DNA of 64,000 bases from Altererythrobacter sp. H2 (lineage in GTDB: Bacteria > Pseudomonadota > Alphaproteobacteria > Sphingomonadales > Sphingomonadaceae), in contig NZ_CP141285.1 of the NCBI RefSeq assembly GCF_035319885.1, forward strand, positions 3,108,001 to 3,172,000. The letters run 5' to 3'. Positions 35,414 to 43,204 of the stretch are shown one piece after another. The notes below the pieces were generated by a model, which made no database searches, was not told the DNA's origin, and saw nothing but the letters and a program-made list of their open reading frames with translations. Each line of letters begins with the position of its first letter. Within the stretch, counting starts at the first letter, position 1. The translations under genes and the position numbers were made by a program.

Positions 35414-36046
35414 TCAGAAATACTGCACGTCGATGTCGAAGGTGCCCGTATAGGTGCCCACTGCCTGACTTGCCCCGACGTTGAGCCTGCCACCGACGCG
35501 GAAGTAGAACAACCCGCTGGGATTGAGAATGCGGAAGCGGAAGCTGCGGACATTCTCCCGCACCACCAGCGTATCGGGCGTGCCATTGATATCCATCTGG
35601 TCGATCCGCATGGTCGCGCCGGTGGCATTGGTCACGGTCATCCGGCCAGACGGGGGTATGCGCACCCGCACCAGGCGGTTGAAACGCCCTGCGCCGACAA
35701 ATTCGGCCGGCTGGCAGGCCCCGCTGTGAACGAGCCCGCCGGTCACCGCGCAGGTCGGCGTGACGGTGGGGTTCATCACAATGGTCCCCCCGCCAGCCGC
35801 GACGATGATGTTGCCGAAATCCATGTCTTCCGATTTTACGACGCTGAGGTCCTCGACCAGCACGGTGGTTGCCCCGACGGTGGTGGTTTCGGCGGCCCGT
35901 ACGGCGCCCGGCACCGCCAGCACAGCAGCCAGCAAGCTGGCCAGCAGCAAGCAGGCAAGCGCGCAAAGCCCCCGGATCGGGGTAGCAGCCAGAAGCGATT
36001 TCGGTCCCATCGTGGCATGGCCTAGCCGGAGACCCCTGAAGGCCAT
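35414..36046 (-). CDS. DUF4402 secreted protein
   Basis: This encodes about 210 residues: a long hydrophobic leader (GLCALACLLLASLLAAVLAVPGAVRA) and then a beta-rich domain. The latter contains DMDFGNIIVAAGGGTIVMNPT, ILNPSGLFYFRVGGRLNVG and the ending GTYTGTFDIDVQYF, the DUF4402 pattern. Such proteins are found at the cell surface of sphingomonads and may have a pilin- or coat-like role. The start is uncertain: ATG at 36046 or 36010 both leave a plausible signal peptide, and neither has a convincing ribosome site. Confidence 0.72.
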   Translation of the reverse strand: MAFRGLRLGHATMGPKSLLAATPIRGLCALACLLLASLLAAVLAVPGAVRAAETTTVGATTVLVEDLSVVKSEDMDFGNIIVAAGGGTIVMNPTVTPTCAVTGGLVHSGACQPAEFVGAGRFNRLVRVRIPPSGRMTVTNATGATMRIDQMDINGTPDTLVVRENVRSFRFRILNPSGLFYFRVGGRLNVGASQAVGTYTGTFDIDVQYF

Positions 36047-36136
36047 CTCCCCGGGTTTGGTTAACGCGCCGGTCATTGTCTCCGTCAAGCATGGCCCCTT
36101 TACGCCACCACCCCTGCGGGCCTAGGGCTGCCAGAC

Positions 36137-37072
36137 ATGAGCCAGCCGCCCGCCATCAGGATCGACAACCTCGTCAAGCGTTATGCCCCGACCAAGGGGG
36201 CGGAGGCGAAGCTGGCGCTCAAGGGCGTGACCTTCGATGTGCCACAAGGCGGCATCTTCGGTCTGCTTGGCCCCAACGGGGCGGGCAAGTCGACCCTGAT
36301 CAATATCCTTGCCGGGCTGGTCACCAAGACCAGCGGCACGGCTGAGATCTGGGGCTTCGACATTGACCGCGATCACCGCAACGCCAAACGCTCGATCGGG
36401 ATCGTGCCGCAGGAAATCGTATTCGACCCATTCTTCACCCCGTTCGAGGTGCTGGAGAACCAGGGCGGGTTCTACGGCATCCCCAAGGCGCTGCGCCGCA
36501 GCGAGGAGCTGCTGCGCGCGGTCCATCTGGCGAACAAGCGCAATGCCTATGCCCGGGCGCTGTCGGGGGGGATGAAGCGGCGGCTGCTGATCGCCAAGGC
36601 GATGGTTCACAGCCCGCCGATCCTGGTGCTGGACGAGCCGACGGCCGGCGTCGATGTCGAGCTGCGCCGCCAGCTGTGGGAACTGGTCACCGAACTCAAC
36701 GGCGAGGGCGTGACCGTGGTGCTGACCACCCATTACCTCGAAGAAGCCGAGCAGCTGTGTGACCGGATCGCGATCATCAACCACGGCGAGCTGATCGCGA
36801 ACAAGCCGACCCGCGACCTGATCGACATGGCGCGCGAAAAGATCGTCCGGGTCACGGTCGACAAGGATCTGGCCGGTCCGCCGATGGAGCCGGGTTTCAT
36901 CAAGGCCGAAGTGACCGAGCCGCGCACCCTGGAGGTGACCTACAACCGCGATGCGATGAGCGCCGGGCAGGTGCTCGCGCTGGTCCAGAGCCACGGCTAC
37001 ACCGTGGAAGACGTGACCACGCGCGAAGCGGACCTTGAGGATGTGTTCGTGCAGCTGACCGGCGGAGGCTAG
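36137..37072 (+). CDS. ABC transporter ATP-binding protein
   Basis: This is a 311-residue ATPase. Walker A is GLLGPNGAGKSTLIN, the signature is ALSGGMKRRLLIAKAM and Walker B is ILVLDEPTAGVDVE, with the switch His in LTTHYLEEAEQLCDR. The type is that of DrrA/YadG-like export ATPases, with a C-terminal regulatory domain of about 70 residues. No permease gene is adjacent; the neighbouring gene runs the other way. Confidence 0.93.
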   Translation: MSQPPAIRIDNLVKRYAPTKGAEAKLALKGVTFDVPQGGIFGLLGPNGAGKSTLINILAGLVTKTSGTAEIWGFDIDRDHRNAKRSIGIVPQEIVFDPFFTPFEVLENQGGFYGIPKALRRSEELLRAVHLANKRNAYARALSGGMKRRLLIAKAMVHSPPILVLDEPTAGVDVELRRQLWELVTELNGEGVTVVLTTHYLEEAEQLCDRIAIINHGELIANKPTRDLIDMAREKIVRVTVDKDLAGPPMEPGFIKAEVTEPRTLEVTYNRDAMSAGQVLALVQSHGYTVEDVTTREADLEDVFVQLTGGG

Positions 37073-37079
37073 GAACCGC

Positions 37080-37265
37080 TCAGCGCGGCGGGTGGCCCAG
37101 ACCCGCATCACGGGTCGGGACGACAATCCACAGCCCGGGATGCTCTTCCTCAAGCACCTTCCTGCACCTGCTGCAACGCCCGACCGGACGGCCGTACATC
37201 GGCCTGACAGTGCTGCGATCCACCTGGTGCCGGCCCAGGGTACAACGAATACGACCGATGATCAT
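37080..37265 (-). CDS. Small CxxC protein of unknown function
   Basis: This encodes 61 residues. It starts MIIGRIRCTLGRHQVDRST and has a C-terminal CSRCRKVLEEEH, giving one CxxC plus an upstream Cys and His, compatible with a small zinc site. The ribosome site is GGGAGGT eight bases before the ATG, which is strong support for a real gene. It is convergent with the ABC ATPase and divergent from nadB. Confidence 0.7.
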   Translation of the reverse strand: MIIGRIRCTLGRHQVDRSTVRPMYGRPVGRCSRCRKVLEEEHPGLWIVVPTRDAGLGHPPR

Positions 37266-37340
37266 CGGTTGCGACCTCCCGCTGATATGCCCTGTTGTGC
37301 TGACCGCTACCGTCCGGCGCTGACAGGGAAAGTGGCAGTG

Positions 37341-37364
37341 CGGCAAGGCGTTCTCTGCTTGCCG
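37341..37364. promoter_or_regulatory. Inverted repeat upstream of nadB
   Basis: Arms CGGCAAG (37341-37347) and CTTGCCG (37358-37364) flank a ten-base spacer, 29 bases before the nadB start. It could be an operator or a leader hairpin; the sequence alone cannot decide. Confidence 0.35.
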
Positions 37365-37393
37365 CCATGCGTTTGCAGCGGCATGACCGCGCC

Positions 37394-38980
37394 ATGACCG
37401 AAGCAAACCACGACGTGCTCATCATCGGCTCTGGCGCAGCCGGGCTCACCGCCGCGCTGGCGCTGGCAGAAACGAAGCGCGTGCTGGTGCTGGCCAAGGG
37501 CGATCTGCGCTCCGGCAGCACCGCCTGGGCGCAGGGCGGGATCGCGGCGGTGCTCGATGCGGGCGACACGTTCGAGAACCACGTGCGCGACACCATGGTG
37601 GCAGGCGCCGGGCTCAACCGGCGCGAAACGGTCGAATTCGTCATCGAACGCGCGCCCGCCGCTATTGCCCGGCTGGTCGATCTTGGCGTCCCGTTCAATG
37701 CCGAAGGTGCCGACCTGCACCTGACCCGCGAGGGCGGCCATTCGCACCGCCGGATCGTCCATGTCGACGATGCGACCGGTTGGGCCGTGCAGGCCGCCCT
37801 GCTCAAGGCGGCAGAGGAAAACCCCAACGTTACCCTGCTGCCGGGGCGCGCCTGCATTGATCTGATCACCGGGCGGCACGGCGAGAAGTTCTCCGGCGAC
37901 GGGCGGGTCTGGGGTGCCTATGCGCTCGACGAGGCGACCGGTCGGGTCGAAAAGCACCTCGCCCGCGCCACCGTGCTGGCCAGCGGCGGAGCGGGCCGGG
38001 TCTACCTGTTTTCCACCGCCCCGCGCGGTGCGACAGGCGACGGGATTGCCATGGCCTGGCGCGCCGGGGCCCGCGTATCAAACATGGAGATGATGCAGTT
38101 CCACCCGACCTGCCTCTACAACCTCGAGGTCAAGAACTTCCTCATCACCGAGGCCGTGCGCGGCGAAGGCGGGCACCTGCTCCACCCGGAAACCGGCCAC
38201 CGTTTCATGGCCGACTATGACCCGGAGCGGATGGAGCTGGCCCCGCGTGATGTGGTCGCCCGCGCGATCGACGACCAGATCAAGCGCTTCGGCCTCGACT
38301 GTGTCCACCTCGACATCAGCCATCAGCCGCCGGAATTCGTCCGCGGGCATTTCCCGACGATCTATGAAAAGCTCCTCGGGCTCGGCATCGACATGACCCG
38401 CCAGCCGATCCCGGTCGTGCCCGCGCAGCACTATACCTGCGGCGGGGTGCTGGTCGATCTCGACGCGCGGACCGATCTGCCGGGCCTGTGGGGCGCGGGC
38501 GAATGCACCGAAAGCGGTCTCCACGGGGCCAACCGGCTCGCCTCCAACTCCCTGCTTGAATGCTTCGTGTTCGGCGAAGCGGCAGCGAAGGATATCCTCG
38601 CCCGCTGGAATGAACTCGGTGCCCCGCCCCCGATCCGCGAGTGGGACGAAAGCCGGGTCACCGATTCCGACGAAGAGGTCGTGATCAAGCAGACCTGGAC
38701 CGAGATCCGCCGCTTCATGTGGAACTATGTCGGGATTGTCCGCACCACCAAGCGGCTGGAACGCGCCGCCCACCGCATCGCCCTGCTGCGGCGCGAGGTG
38801 CACGACTATTACAGCGCCTTCCGCGTCACCACCGACCTGATCGAGCTCAGAAACCTGATCGAGGCGGCCGACCTGATCGTGCAGAGCGCGCTACGCCGCC
38901 ACGAGAGCCGCGGCCTGCACTACACGCTCGACTATCCGGAGACGCGGCCAGAAGCGCGCGATACGGTGCTGGTCCCTTGA
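37394..38980 (+). CDS. nadB: L-aspartate oxidase
   Basis: This 528-residue FAD enzyme oxidises aspartate to iminoaspartate for quinolinate and NAD synthesis. The FAD motif is VLIIGSGAAGLTAALALAE. The catalytic region has GSTAWAQGGIAAVL, MEMMQFHPTCLYN, AVRGEGGHLLHPETGHRFM and HYTCGGVLVDLDARTDLPGLWGAGECTESGLHGANRLASNSLLECFVFG. nadA and nadC are not visible. I use ATG 37394, nine codons inside the longest frame. Its TGA overlaps the next TTG start. Confidence 0.96.
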   Translation: MTEANHDVLIIGSGAAGLTAALALAETKRVLVLAKGDLRSGSTAWAQGGIAAVLDAGDTFENHVRDTMVAGAGLNRRETVEFVIERAPAAIARLVDLGVPFNAEGADLHLTREGGHSHRRIVHVDDATGWAVQAALLKAAEENPNVTLLPGRACIDLITGRHGEKFSGDGRVWGAYALDEATGRVEKHLARATVLASGGAGRVYLFSTAPRGATGDGIAMAWRAGARVSNMEMMQFHPTCLYNLEVKNFLITEAVRGEGGHLLHPETGHRFMADYDPERMELAPRDVVARAIDDQIKRFGLDCVHLDISHQPPEFVRGHFPTIYEKLLGLGIDMTRQPIPVVPAQHYTCGGVLVDLDARTDLPGLWGAGECTESGLHGANRLASNSLLECFVFGEAAAKDILARWNELGAPPPIREWDESRVTDSDEEVVIKQTWTEIRRFMWNYVGIVRTTKRLERAAHRIALLRREVHDYYSAFRVTTDLIELRNLIEAADLIVQSALRRHESRGLHYTLDYPETRPEARDTVLVP

Positions 38981-39954
38981 AAATCGGCGCCGCTCTGCTC
39001 GCGGCTTGCGCCTTGACGTCCGTAAGCCCGGCATGGGCGCAAGACGATGGGGCCAATGAAATCATCGTCACCGCGCAGCGTTCCGGCGCGCCCATGTGGA
39101 CGATCGACACCCCCGGGGGCGCGATCGTGCTGGTGGGGGAAATCCGTGCTGTGCCCAAGGCGACACCCTGGTTCCCTGACCGGCTGGAGGAAGCGACCGC
39201 CGGGGCGGACCGGGTGATCCTCGGCCTCAAGCCCAAGGTTTCGCCGGGGGACGTGTTCCGGATCCTGTTTGCCGGGGGCAGGATCACCAGATTGCCCAAG
39301 GACACCACTGCGGCGGACTATCTCGACCCGGTGCAAGCGCAGCGGCTTGCCGCGCTGGAGGCGAAGTACGACCAGGACTATGCCCGCTCCAGCTTCCTGA
39401 TCACCGCGTTCGACCTTCTGGCCCGCCGGCTCGGCTTCAGCCGCGACACCGGCAAGGACGCCTCCGACGTGGTCGAGAAGGCTGCGCGGCGGGCCAAGGT
39501 TCCGGCCGAACCGGTCGGCACGATCCGGGGCGAGGACATGCTCGACAGCCTAGCCGAAGCACCACCGCAAGCGCATATCGCTTGCCTCGATGCCGCCATG
39601 ACCGCGACCGAGACCGGGCCTGAGCTGATTGCCCGGCGCGGGGCGGGCTGGCGCGCCTCCGATGTGCCCGCCGTGATGGCCAACCCGCTGGAGCAGGCGC
39701 TGGGCCAGTGCTGGCCCTGGGCCGACCAGTCGGTCGGGGGAGAGCTGCGCGGCCAGTGGCTCGCGGCGATCGACCGCGCTGCGCAGGAAAGCGGCGTGAC
39801 CCTGGCCGTTGCTCCGCTGCGGGTGCTGGCGGAAGACCAGGGCGTGCTCGACCAGCTCGAGGCCAAGGGGTTCGAAATTCGCGGGCCGGACTGGCGGCCC
39901 GTGCCGCCGGCAAGACCATCCGGAGCGACTGCGGACGACCCGATCGAAAAATAA
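38977..39954 (+). CDS. TraB/GumN-family secreted protein
   Basis: This is a 325-residue protein with a signal peptide (AALLAACALTSVSPAWAQ) and the TraB/GumN domain: IVLVGEIRAVPKATPWFP at the N-terminal Gly-Glu region, and the C-terminal WLAAIDRAAQESGVTLAVAPLRVL. The canonical first GxxH motif reads GEIR here, so the metal/protease residue may be lost. TTG at 38977 overlaps the nadB stop (TTGA). Confidence 0.85.
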   Translation: MKIGAALLAACALTSVSPAWAQDDGANEIIVTAQRSGAPMWTIDTPGGAIVLVGEIRAVPKATPWFPDRLEEATAGADRVILGLKPKVSPGDVFRILFAGGRITRLPKDTTAADYLDPVQAQRLAALEAKYDQDYARSSFLITAFDLLARRLGFSRDTGKDASDVVEKAARRAKVPAEPVGTIRGEDMLDSLAEAPPQAHIACLDAAMTATETGPELIARRGAGWRASDVPAVMANPLEQALGQCWPWADQSVGGELRGQWLAAIDRAAQESGVTLAVAPLRVLAEDQGVLDQLEAKGFEIRGPDWRPVPPARPSGATADDPIEK

Positions 39955-39982
39955 GCCCACACAAAGCCGACAGGGAGAGACC

Positions 39983-40876
39983 ATGCCTACTGCGACCGCC
40001 AACGGGATTACCATTCATTACGAAGACCACGGCAAGGCCGGTGACCCGGCGATCCTGCTGATCATGGGTTTCGGCGCGCAGCTGACCCTGTGGCCGATCG
40101 AGCTGGTCGAGGCGCTGGTGGGTCACGGGTTCCGGGTGATCCGCTATGACAACCGCGATATCGGTCTCAGCCACAAGTTCCACGGGGTGCGCGCGCCCGG
40201 CATCGTCAAGCTGACCCTGCTCGGCAAGCTCGGGATCAGGCCGAAGGTGCCCTATACCCTGGCCGACATGGCCGATGACGGGGCGGGCCTGCTGGATGCG
40301 CTGGAGATCGAGACCGCACACATCGTCGGCGGCAGCATGGGCGGGATGATCGCCCAGCATGTGGCGGCGCGCCATCCGCACAAGACCCGCTCGCTCACCA
40401 CGATCTTCTCGACCACCGGCAACCCGAGGCTGCCCCCTGCGAAAAAGGAAGCGCTTGAGGTGCTGGTCAAGCGCCCGGCCAGCATGGACGAGGCGGTGCT
40501 GGTGGAGCACGGGATGCTGCTCGCCCGCACCATCGGCTCGCCCGGCTACCCGGCCCCGGAAGAGCGCCTGCGCGCCAATGTCACCGCCTCGGTCCGCCGC
40601 AGCGTCTATCCAGAAGGGCCGACCCGGCACCTCGCCGCGATCCTCGCCGATGGCGACCGGCGGGCGATGCTGGCCGGGATCACCGCGCCGACCCTGGTGC
40701 TGCACGGCGAGGCCGACCCCCTCGTGCCGGTCGAGGGCGGCCGTGACACCGCCGCCAGTATCCCCGGCGCGCGCATCCGCACCATACCCGGCTGGGGCCA
40801 CGACCTGCCGCTGGACCTGGTGGACGAGCTCGCCAGCGAGATCGCCAAGCATGCCATGGCCACCGAGGCGAAATAG
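39983..40876 (+). CDS. Alpha/beta hydrolase
   Basis: This is a 297-residue alpha/beta hydrolase. The oxyanion-hole segment is LLIMGFGAQLTLW, the nucleophile elbow is VGGSMGGMIAQ, the acid is HGEADPLVPVEG and the His is in GWGHDLP. It resembles esterase/epoxide-hydrolase-like enzymes. The ATG follows AGGGAGA. No substrate can be assigned. Confidence 0.92.
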   Translation: MPTATANGITIHYEDHGKAGDPAILLIMGFGAQLTLWPIELVEALVGHGFRVIRYDNRDIGLSHKFHGVRAPGIVKLTLLGKLGIRPKVPYTLADMADDGAGLLDALEIETAHIVGGSMGGMIAQHVAARHPHKTRSLTTIFSTTGNPRLPPAKKEALEVLVKRPASMDEAVLVEHGMLLARTIGSPGYPAPEERLRANVTASVRRSVYPEGPTRHLAAILADGDRRAMLAGITAPTLVLHGEADPLVPVEGGRDTAASIPGARIRTIPGWGHDLPLDLVDELASEIAKHAMATEAK

Positions 40877-40886
40877 GTCTTGCAAA

Positions 40887-40928
40887 CTCCCTCTTGGTGT
40901 ATCATTCACATAATACACCAAGAGGGAG
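40887..40928. promoter_or_regulatory. Perfect 16-bp inverted repeat over the serine hydrolase translation start region
   Basis: CTCCCTCTTGGTGTAT (40887-40902) pairs perfectly with ATACACCAAGAGGGAG (40913-40928), with a ten-base AT-rich centre. The right arm contains the GAGGGAG ribosome site of the next gene, whose GTG starts at 40936. It may be an operator or an RNA hairpin that hides the ribosome site. Confidence 0.8.
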
Positions 40929-40935
40929 AGAAACA

Positions 40936-42630
40936 GTGCCGTATCGTTTTTCCGCCGCCGTGCTGCTTGCAACAGCCGCACTGGTTCCCAATGCCGCGAT
41001 GGCCGTGCCCGACGGGTTCGCGCAGGACGTCGATGCCCTGATCGCCGCGACCGTCGATCAGTCCGGCCCCGGCGTCTCGGTGGTTGTCACCGAAGATGGG
41101 CAGGTCGTCTATCAAGGCGCGCGCGGCATGGCCCGGATCGCGGAAGGCCGCCCGGTCGCACCGGATACCCTGTTCCGCCTGGGCTCCATCACCAAGCAGT
41201 TTGCCGCAGCTGTTGTCATGCAACTGGCCGAAGAAGGCCGCTTGTCGCTGGACGATCCGCTGTCGAAATTCGTGCCCGACTACCCGGCCAGCGGCGCGTC
41301 GGTCACCGTTCGGCAATTGCTCAATCACACATCGGGGATTCCATCCTACACCAGCATGCCGGGCTGGATGAACGAGGCCAATCTCACCCGCCGATGGACG
41401 ACGCAGGACATGATCGGCGAGTTCAGGGACCGGCCCCGCGATTTCGCTCCGGGCGAACGCTATCTGTACAACAACAGCGGCTACATCCTGGTGGGTGCGG
41501 TGATCGAGGCAGTCACCGGCAAATCGTGGGACGAGGCGGTGGCGGAACGGATTGCGGCCCCGCTCGGTCTGTCCACGATCGCCAGCTTTGCCGATGAAGC
41601 GACCCTGCCGGACATGGCGACAGGCTATACGCGCAGCGGCGACGGCAAGGCTGAGATTGCCGGCCCGATCGACGCCACTGTCCCTGCGGCAGCCGGGGCG
41701 CTGCGCGGCAACGTACTCGACCTCGCCCGCTGGGCCGATGCCTTGCATGGCGGCAAGGTGGTGGGAGGCGATTATTATCGCCAGATGATCGCCCCGACGG
41801 TGCTTAACGACGGCACAGAGGCCAAATACGGACTCGGCCTGGGTGTCGAGCCGGTTCGCGGCCGGCCTGCGATCGGCCACGGCGGCGGCATAAATGGCTT
41901 CAACACCGCGAGCGTCTACCTTCCCGGCGACGGCATCTTCGTGGCCGTGTTCAACAACACGGATTCGCCTGAAATTTCGAGCGACACGCTGATGGCGCGG
42001 ATCGCGGCCATGGCCATCGGCGATCCGTTCGAGGAATTCAAAGCGGTTGCGCTGGATCTGGCTGCGATAGCGCCGCTGCTGGGCGAATACCGGATCGACG
42101 AAGCGCAGGCCCGCAAATTCTACGAGCGCGATGGCAAGCTCTACACCTTGCGCACCGGCGGCCGGGAATCAGAAGTGTTTCCCGCAGGCGGTGACCGGTT
42201 CTTCTACGCCCCTTACAATCCGACCTGGTTTGCCATCACCCGCGCCGATGACGGAACGCTGCGGATGGAAATGCACCATAACGGGGCCAACGAACCGGAA
42301 ATCGCCCAATGGGCCGGAAAGGTCGAAGCCGCACCAGCCGTAGCCATCGCGCCGGACGTGCTGCAGAGCTATGCAGGAACCTATACGGGGCCAATCGGGA
42401 CGTTGATCCTGTCCCTGGACAACTCTGGTACGCTCATCGCCCGGCTTGGTGGGCAGCCTGCCCTGCCGCTGGTGGCGCAGGGCCCGGCGCGGTTCGCGGT
42501 CACCGGGGTCGATGCCTTCGTCGAAATCGTGCTGGAGGGCGGCAAGGTGACCGGCGCGGTGATCGGCCAGGGCGGGCAGACGATCCCGTTTGCCCGCACA
42601 GCGGATGCCGGCGAACAGCCTTCTGATTGA
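40936..42630 (+). CDS. Exported serine hydrolase, beta-lactamase class C/CubicO family
   Basis: This is a 564-residue serine hydrolase. A signal peptide (AAVLLATAALVPNAAMA) is followed by the class C fold: active Ser and Lys in LGSITKQFAA, the Tyr-Asn motif in YLYNNSGYILVG, and the His-Gly segment GHGGGINGF. A C-terminal beta domain of about 190 residues follows. Such proteins are usually D-aminopeptidases or esterases. GTG at 40936 is preferred: it follows AGGGAGAGAA, and an earlier frame start would lie within the palindrome. Confidence 0.9.
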   Translation: MPYRFSAAVLLATAALVPNAAMAVPDGFAQDVDALIAATVDQSGPGVSVVVTEDGQVVYQGARGMARIAEGRPVAPDTLFRLGSITKQFAAAVVMQLAEEGRLSLDDPLSKFVPDYPASGASVTVRQLLNHTSGIPSYTSMPGWMNEANLTRRWTTQDMIGEFRDRPRDFAPGERYLYNNSGYILVGAVIEAVTGKSWDEAVAERIAAPLGLSTIASFADEATLPDMATGYTRSGDGKAEIAGPIDATVPAAAGALRGNVLDLARWADALHGGKVVGGDYYRQMIAPTVLNDGTEAKYGLGLGVEPVRGRPAIGHGGGINGFNTASVYLPGDGIFVAVFNNTDSPEISSDTLMARIAAMAIGDPFEEFKAVALDLAAIAPLLGEYRIDEAQARKFYERDGKLYTLRTGGRESEVFPAGGDRFFYAPYNPTWFAITRADDGTLRMEMHHNGANEPEIAQWAGKVEAAPAVAIAPDVLQSYAGTYTGPIGTLILSLDNSGTLIARLGGQPALPLVAQGPARFAVTGVDAFVEIVLEGGKVTGAVIGQGGQTIPFARTADAGEQPSD

Positions 42631-42670
42631 CCCGCCTACCCGCCGGAGAGGCGGCTACGCGCGAACATCT

Positions 42671-42705
42671 GACCTGCCGCGCCGCGAGAGCTGGTGCGGC
42701 AGGTC
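42671..42705 (+). terminator. GC-rich hairpin after the serine hydrolase gene
   Basis: GACCTGCCGC and GCGGCAGGTC are perfect ten-base arms around a 15-base loop, 40 bases after the stop. There is no T run, so it may be a weak terminator or a transcript-end stabiliser. Confidence 0.45.
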
Positions 42706-42939
42706 CGCCACCTTGAGCGGCGCACAAAAATTACCCGGCCCGATTCGATTGATTCAAAGCCCCGCAATACCCACTTTGCCCATATAAATTTTTGCCGGTT
42801 TTCATTTTGGGGCTTGCGCGGCGCGCCAGTCCAGCAAATCCGCCGCGTCGCTGCGTTGCACACAGCTAACACACCCCGCGCAGCGCCGCCCGCAACATGG
42901 TTAAACGTGCTTTACCCTCTTGCGCCAGAGTCCCGCCTG

Positions 42940-42955
42940 ATTCAGTATCTAGTGG
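42940..42955 (+). promoter_or_regulatory. NrdR-like box 1 upstream of nrdA
   Basis: ATTCAGTATCTAGTGG fits the NrdR palindrome acaCwAtATaTwGtgt in 11 of 16 positions and includes the conserved TAGTG half. Confidence 0.6.
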
Positions 42956-42971
42956 TTCGGATCGCGGGTAC

Positions 42972-42987
42972 ACCCACAAGATCGTGT
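42972..42987 (+). promoter_or_regulatory. NrdR-like box 2 upstream of nrdA
   Basis: ACCCACAAGATCGTGT also fits in 11 of 16 positions. It is exactly 32 bases from box 1, three helical turns, the spacing NrdR boxes normally have. Confidence 0.6.
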
Positions 42988-43204
42988 TTTCCAAGGCGTA
43001 CGATGCAAATCGTGTGGGGCGGGTGATTCGGTCGGAAAGGCAAGGCCGGGCGATCGGGCTGTGGACAGGCGGGGGAGAACTAATCCGCCGCCCGGACACC
43101 AAAAGATGCTAGGCGGAACGCATCCGCCGAGTCGAACACATGCGGAACACCAGGCGCCGGACCGGCGTCGTTCCCACAGGGCAAACAGGCGGGGCTAGGC
43201 AGCA

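Larger units (their letters stand above)
42631..43204. other. 574-bp non-coding region between the serine hydrolase and nrdA
   Basis: No convincing gene is present. The stretch holds the hairpin above, an AT-rich island around 42720-42800 and the two NrdR-like boxes. A small GGCGGA/TCCGCC hairpin (43112-43128) lies in the presumed leader of nrdA. Confidence 0.6.
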
